Source of the DNA: Rhizoctonia solani
Lineage: Eukaryota > Basidiomycota > Agaricomycetes > Cantharellales > Ceratobasidiaceae
NCBI RefSeq assembly: GCF_016906535.1
Contig: NC_057380.1
Span: 620,001-684,000 of the forward strand
Reading direction: 5' to 3'
Length of the DNA stretch: 64,000 nucleotides
Below, piece after piece: positions 59,311 to 64,000 of this stretch. The position numbers and the translations under genes are program-made. Under the pieces are notes generated by a model. The model did no database searches. It saw nothing but the letters and a program-made list of their open reading frames with translations, and was not told where the DNA came from. How positions within the stretch are numbered: the first letter of the stretch is position 1; each line of letters begins with the position of its first letter.

Positions 59311-61549
59311 TTGGAATATACGACTATCAGTATGCTTTATGCAAGCTTAGTATATGTCTTTACATATATTACAGCGTCTCTCCTACTGCTAGCACTCTTC
59401 CAAAAATGCTGGACCATGTCTAAAGTCAGCGAACGGCACCCGCCTTCCCCAACATCCTTCCCAATAGTGGGAAGCCTGTTCTCGATACCTCCTGGTATGG
59501 CGCACATAGCGTACATGAAGCTCGGCAAGCAGCTAAAAAGTTGAGAGTGTACCTTGCCCAACATCGATTGAAAGAACACTAACCACGAGCAGGCGACATC
59601 ATCTCTCTGAAGCTGTTTGGCTACGATTTTGTCGTGCTGAACTCGTTCCGTGCTGCGGCAGATACTCTTGATAAACGATCCAGCATATACTCAGATCGTT
59701 TAAGCATGCCAATGGTGCAGGATCCCACCTTGTATGTTGTAATAAACCATTTGAATCGCTGTATCATTAGGAATTTGACTGTAGGTTCAATTGGGGTAAC
59801 CAATCTGCCCTTTTGGGATACGGTGACCTCTGGAGGAGTCACCGTCGAATGCTAAACAACTGGCTCAATGCACGAGCAGTAACGCAATTCCATCCCATAC
59901 AAGAGCAGCACATTCAACCACTCCTTCGTCAATTGGTTCGCCTTGTAGATGACCCACAACCATTTGAAAAGGTCAAGCACAGTATTTTTATGTGAGCCTT
60001 GTTTGCACAAAACGTATAATATGTTGCTATTGCTAAGGTATACTGTCAAGCAATGCTGCATCCTCAGTACTCAAATTAGCTTATGGATACACTTTGCAAG
60101 AAGATAACGATAAAATATTTGAAATGATTCATCATACTAATAAGCATCTTCTAATGGCGGGAACGTTCACAAGTAAGCACTTCATTTACGGGCTTGGAGG
60201 TACGCTAACACAAAAAATTGCAGACTTCCTTGTCAATGTACTTCCTCCCTTGTCTTATGTTCCGCATTGGTTTCCTGGGGCAGGCTGGAAACGCACCGCA
60301 TACAGGTGGAGAATACTAAAAGAGCAAGCACTATCCATACCGTACGAATGGACAAAAGCTCAAATTGTATGTGTAAAAGTTGTGATATTGTGATTTAACC
60401 AGCGTTTATATTGATCTTGTCATAATCATAAATAGGCTTCTGGAACAGCAGAGCCCTCAATCTTGAGTACGCTTTTACAGAACCTTACTTTGACCTCTCA
60501 TATGAAGGAGGACGAAAGAGAGAATCTAAAAGAGGTTGCTCATGTAATTGTTGCGGGTGGGTTGATTGATTTTAACAAATAAATAATAACCAGAAACTGA
60601 TGTGTACTAGCCGGAACTGATACAGTGAATACTTTCAGTATTACAGAAGTCTATACAGCTGATTGTTGTGGAATTTCTCAGACTTCGACAGCGCTCGTCG
60701 CCTTCGTTGCAGCAATGGTCCTGAATCCGGATGTGCAACTAAAGGCCCAAAAGGAACTAGACACTGTCCTCGGACCCACTTCGCTTCCCACAATGTCTGA
60801 TCGCGAGCGACTTCCTTATATGCGAAAGCTTATTCAAGAGGTACTGAGGTGGCAGCCAGTGGCCCCAACAGGTGTGCAGCCATTCATCGTATCCAAACGT
60901 TGTAAAATCATATCTCATGAGAATGGTTACGCATCTCAGCTATTCCTCATGCATGCTGGCAAGATGAACTACGAAGGATATGACATCAGAAAGGGCACGG
61001 TCGTGTAAGCTTTGGTCTGAAACACAGTGGACTGAGTGCAGCTTACGAGCAATGAATCATCCAGCATCGGGAATGTTTGGTTGGTCTCTAGACTGTTGTC
61101 GGGATCTCTCACTCACAGATGCACTAGGGCAATCACGCGGGACGAAAAGATATACAAAGATCCCGAAGCGTTCGACCCTGACAGGTTTCAGGATCCAACC
61201 GTACCATATGCACCAGCCTTTGGTTGGGGGAGACGGCGAGTCTTTCTTCTTTGGACCATAAAAATAAATATCATATCATTGCTTACTTATAGTAAATGCC
61301 CTGGAATCCATTTTGCAGAGGCATCGATTCATTACGATAGCATCACTGCTTGCTACGTTTACGTTCTCAAGGAGGAGAGGACCGGATGGCGAGAGATCAT
61401 TCCCGACATTGAAAACATATCAAACGCAATCGTAATGTAAGTGAGCCTAATATTGGCCAGGCCAAATTGATTATTCTGAGATGTGTGCCAGGGAACTGAA
61501 GCCTTTCGAGTTTGAGTTGAAGCTTCGCTCTCCTCCCACCGACAATTGA
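59311..61549 (+). CDS. Cytochrome P450 (2), possible frameshift
   Basis: ATG 59311, membrane anchor near residues 9-30, then the Pro-rich hinge RHPPSPTSFPIVGSLFSIPP. Exons give GDIISLKLFGYDFVVLNS, GYGDLWRSHRRML (helix C), LKLAYGYTL, the I-helix AGTDTTSTALVAF (joined over an intron after GTDT), the ExxR motif EVLRWQPVAP, PEAFDPDRFQDP, and the heme loop FGWGRRKCPGIHFAE, where the Cys is intact. The heme-loop intron begins GCGAGT, that is, a GC-AG intron at about 61227. The protein ends KLRSPPTDN at TGA 61547-61549. Between AIPHACWQDE and NYEGYDIRKG (about 60968) the frame is off by one nucleotide, so this may be a recent pseudogene or a sequence error. Microsomal monooxygenase; substrate unknown. 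A paralogue follows in tandem. Confidence 0.85.
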
Positions 61550-62457
61550 TACTGTAGTCAAGTTCAAACTATAAAAAAAAGGGAGCACAGATTGATCACG
61601 ATTCAAATACTCCCTAGAGTAAAGGAGGAGAACACGAATAGCTTATTTAAACCATAATTAGTGCATGAGATGATGTGATTGTATTGTTCATAGTTGGTCT
61701 GTTCCTGTTAGGTAACGGCAGCTCGGCGCCTAGCGCCACCAAACGGACGGACGGACATTGGGAAGGGGCTGGATGGATTCACTATATATACATGTTTGAC
61801 CCCACGCTTTATAAGGCCAGGCCGATTGTATCCAGGCTCCCTCCGATTTGAGTGGCTTTTGGACTGCCAGCATCTTAAGATTAAGGTCCGACTACCTTGT
61901 CGCTCATCCTACTTACACTGCTCATCCGACTTACAGTCTCCATGTGTATACAGTCAAAATGAGATATCCTCTTACCAGTATTGGGTGCAATCCAAAGAAG
62001 GCGCAAGATTAAAGCGAAAACATACAATGCAATTGTGGCTTATAGAACTCTCAGCTCAATTAAATCTTCATCTTCTCTGAAGTTCTTCAAGGCTCTACGA
62101 TAAGGCAACTTGACCCTGAGGTGTTCCAGAGGATGCTGGATATGTTCGGAGATGTTTGCTCCAGAGCGCTCTTGAGAATTCTGGAGTTAAGTGGTCCTTT
62201 TGGAGGAGTAGAGGATTTTGTTGAGAGGATGATCGGAATATGTTCACGGGGACTCAAATATACGAGCCCAGTTTCATGAGCATGTCATATGGTTCACATT
62301 CAACCAGGATTGGGAGAGGGTCCAGCTTGTGGCACTCGTATCTTTGTGAACTCTCCGGGAGCCTCCGAATATTTTCAATACTTAACAGAGTGTATAGATA
62401 TATGCATTTTTATTGATAAAGCTGCACGTGAAATATATAACGTATGTACGCTATTAT
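61550..62457. other. Intergenic between tandem P450 genes, first part
   Basis: No gene recognised; a weak coding-like stretch near 62090-62250 has no motif. Confidence 0.4.
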
Positions 62458-62720
62458 AGCCCACCCCCTCCAGCCCTTACGGGCCCTACCTTAGTTGAGC
62501 ATTATCGCACCTATAACCCGGCCTGGTTGCCCTTTCTTTCTCTGACCGTGCTACCTGCTATGTATTAGGTGTGCGTCTCGCCTGTACTGTTCTCTCTCGT
62601 TCTTTCTACCTCGCAATCGTGTCGTGTCGTAGCATCTCAAGGCTCAGCTCTTTGTGAGCGGTTTGCCTAGTTTGCATGCAGCTCCCGTATTGTTTATATA
62701 TGAACATTAAGTAAAAGGAA
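62458..62720 (+). mobile_element. LINE 3' UTR fragment
   Basis: GTGAGCGGTTTGCCTAGTTT, GCAGCTCCCGTATTGTTTAT and nearby bases match the reverse complement of 14350-14410 almost exactly. It ends in an A-rich run near 62710. The coding part is absent. Confidence 0.7.
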
Positions 62721-63494
62721 AGGCCCCAAGTGAGATAGCCCCAAGAACACAAACCTTAATATTGAGGCGGAACGTGCAATTCACTCTAATGAATCAGCCC
62801 CGGGAGCACTGGTACGCTGTACAGGATCCGCCGGAGCTCATTGAACTACCGTTCTGGGGAATGACAAATGATCATGTCACAATAAAGTTTCTCGTTTGTC
62901 ATATAATTCTTGAGGACGATCATCCGACAAGCTGAACCTTGCGGAGCTGTGGAGTCTCGATTTGCTAGACACTTGGTCGAGTCACTTCACCTTTCAATCT
63001 ATGTATCGTATTAATATGATTGCCTACAGTAGCTTAGTAGTAGATTTAGTCTCAGCGGGAAGCCGTCAATCGTCCTGCTTAATATATCTAAAATAATGAG
63101 TCTGATCATGACCTCGTTGCTGTATGAGCACTTGGGACCCAACAGACTCGACAGACTTGACATATTAATATTCAATGTGACTCTGCTCCCTGGCGCTCGA
63201 GGTATTTGCCATACATGCTGCGAAACTCTGCTCAAGATTGGCAAACTGCAGAATAACGTGAACGGATGGACGACAGACCACAAGCCAGAATTCCATCTGC
63301 TCCACAAAGTGTTTCTAAGGATACCTTGGCATTCCATCACTGATTATGTTATCACAGGCTTCCGCAGTACCGCTGTTCTGCAGCTCTAGAGACGCACGGA
63401 CCAGGTAAACATTCACATGAATACCATATATATGCACTGCTATCTGATTGGTGGTTTGATTGATCCTGTCATGGTAGAGCATAGGATCGACGGT
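62721..63494. other. Intergenic, promoter side of second tandem P450
   Basis: No gene recognised. Holds a short match to the 27186-27311 inverted repeat near 62825. Confidence 0.4.
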
Positions 63495-64000
63495 ATGACT
63501 TATACAAGCTTGACTTACGATTGTGTTTATGTTTCGCTATCCGTGCTGCTCCTTGCGCTGATCCACCGATGGTGGGCCACTACCCAAGCCGGTGGACGAC
63601 GCCCGCCTTCTCCAATGTCTTTCTCAATAGTGGGGAACCTATTCGCGATACCTCCCGGTCTGGAACACATAGCTTATATGAAGCTTGGCAAGCAGCTAAA
63701 CAGTTGAGCGTGTGTATTACCCAATACTGACTCAAAGAACGCTAACCACGAGCAGGCGACATCATCTCTCTGAAGCTGTTTGGCTACGATTTTATCGTGC
63801 TGAACTCGTTCCGTGCCGCAGCAGATATGCTTGACAAAAGATCTAGCGTATACTCGGATCGACTGAATACGCCAATGGTGCAGGATCCCACCTTGTATGT
63901 CGAAATGAACAAATGAAGTAAAGTGTCCGGAGCTGAACAAGTCAAATTTGACTGTAGATTAGACTGGAGCAGTAACTCCGCCCTTTTAAGATACGGTGAC
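63495..64000 (+). CDS. Cytochrome P450 (3), N-terminal part, cut by window end
   Basis: The likely start is ATG 63495 (MTYTSLTYDCVYVSLSVLLL), by analogy with the tandem paralogue; an upstream in-frame ATG at 63471 is possible. The membrane anchor is followed by RRPPSPMSFSIVGNLFAIPP and HIAYMKLGKQLN. After an intron comes GDIISLKLFGYDFIVLNS and the same QDPTL junction with a GTATG donor. The third exon begins LDWSSNSALLRYGD, corresponding to the paralogue's FNWGNQSALLGYGD. The two genes are a recent tandem duplication. The heme region lies outside the window. Confidence 0.85.

Noticed and set aside
1..64000. CRISPR array, bacterial operon, phage or biosynthetic cluster
   Set aside because: No regularly spaced repeats. 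The intron-rich, mixed-strand gene structure is eukaryotic, and P450, SDR and hydrolase genes are not accompanied by any core biosynthetic enzyme.

Overview
The window is nuclear DNA of a filamentous basidiomycete. Genes are cut by many 45-65 nt GT-AG introns. Several families that I know as expanded in Rhizoctonia/Ceratobasidiaceae genomes sit together: DUF6535 membrane proteins, TPR-CHAT proteins, DUF2235 hydrolases, PL1 pectate lyases, secreted S41-like proteases and P450s. The genus is an inference; there is no rRNA or other marker in the window.

Layout. 46-2674: 3' part of a ZNFX1-like gene (NF-X1 fingers, then an RZ-type finger). 4230-6008: tandem, internally deleted paralogue (CCCH fingers joined to the RZ finger). 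6847-9646: secreted S41-family protease-like gene. 10098-13330: DUF6535 membrane protein with one frame break. 13945-14880: two LINE 3' ends, minus strand. 18120-20010: P450 relic. 21777-23077: TPR-like pseudogene split by a MITE. 23311-25046 (minus): PL1 pectate lyase gene. 26040-27075: LINE 3' end carrying another MITE copy. 28284-29498: short-chain dehydrogenase. 30726-33650 (minus): TPR-CHAT protein whose CHAT domain has lost its catalytic Cys. 36322-48247: Copia LTR retrotransposon with a chromodomain Gypsy element (40577-46974) inserted in its pol; both have clean 5-bp target duplications. 49057-49497: small unknown gene. 49515-51979: DUF2235 hydrolase. 52984-57560: RSE1/SF3B3, the core splicing factor and the only clear housekeeping gene. 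59311-61549 and 63495-64000: tandem P450 genes, the second cut by the window edge.

The region reads as a repeat-rich accessory block next to one conserved gene. I see no operon-like logic. Secreted or putatively defence-related families (S41, PL1, TPR-CHAT, ZNFX1-like, DUF2235) and P450s are mixed with decaying copies. The most informative signal is mutational. All nine substitutions I can count between the Gypsy LTRs are CpG against TpG/CpA, and most catalytic residues lost in both retroelements are explained by the same change, yet the two LTRs of the older, outer Copia element are identical. Other points are a consensus -1 frameshift heptamer at the Gypsy gag end, a small CACTG-ended MITE family with 3-bp target duplications, and very small exons (9, 12 and 16 nt) needed to restore conserved motifs in the PL1 and DUF2235 genes.

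All splice sites were placed by eye from GT/AG consensus, frame and conserved motifs. No alignment or database search was run.
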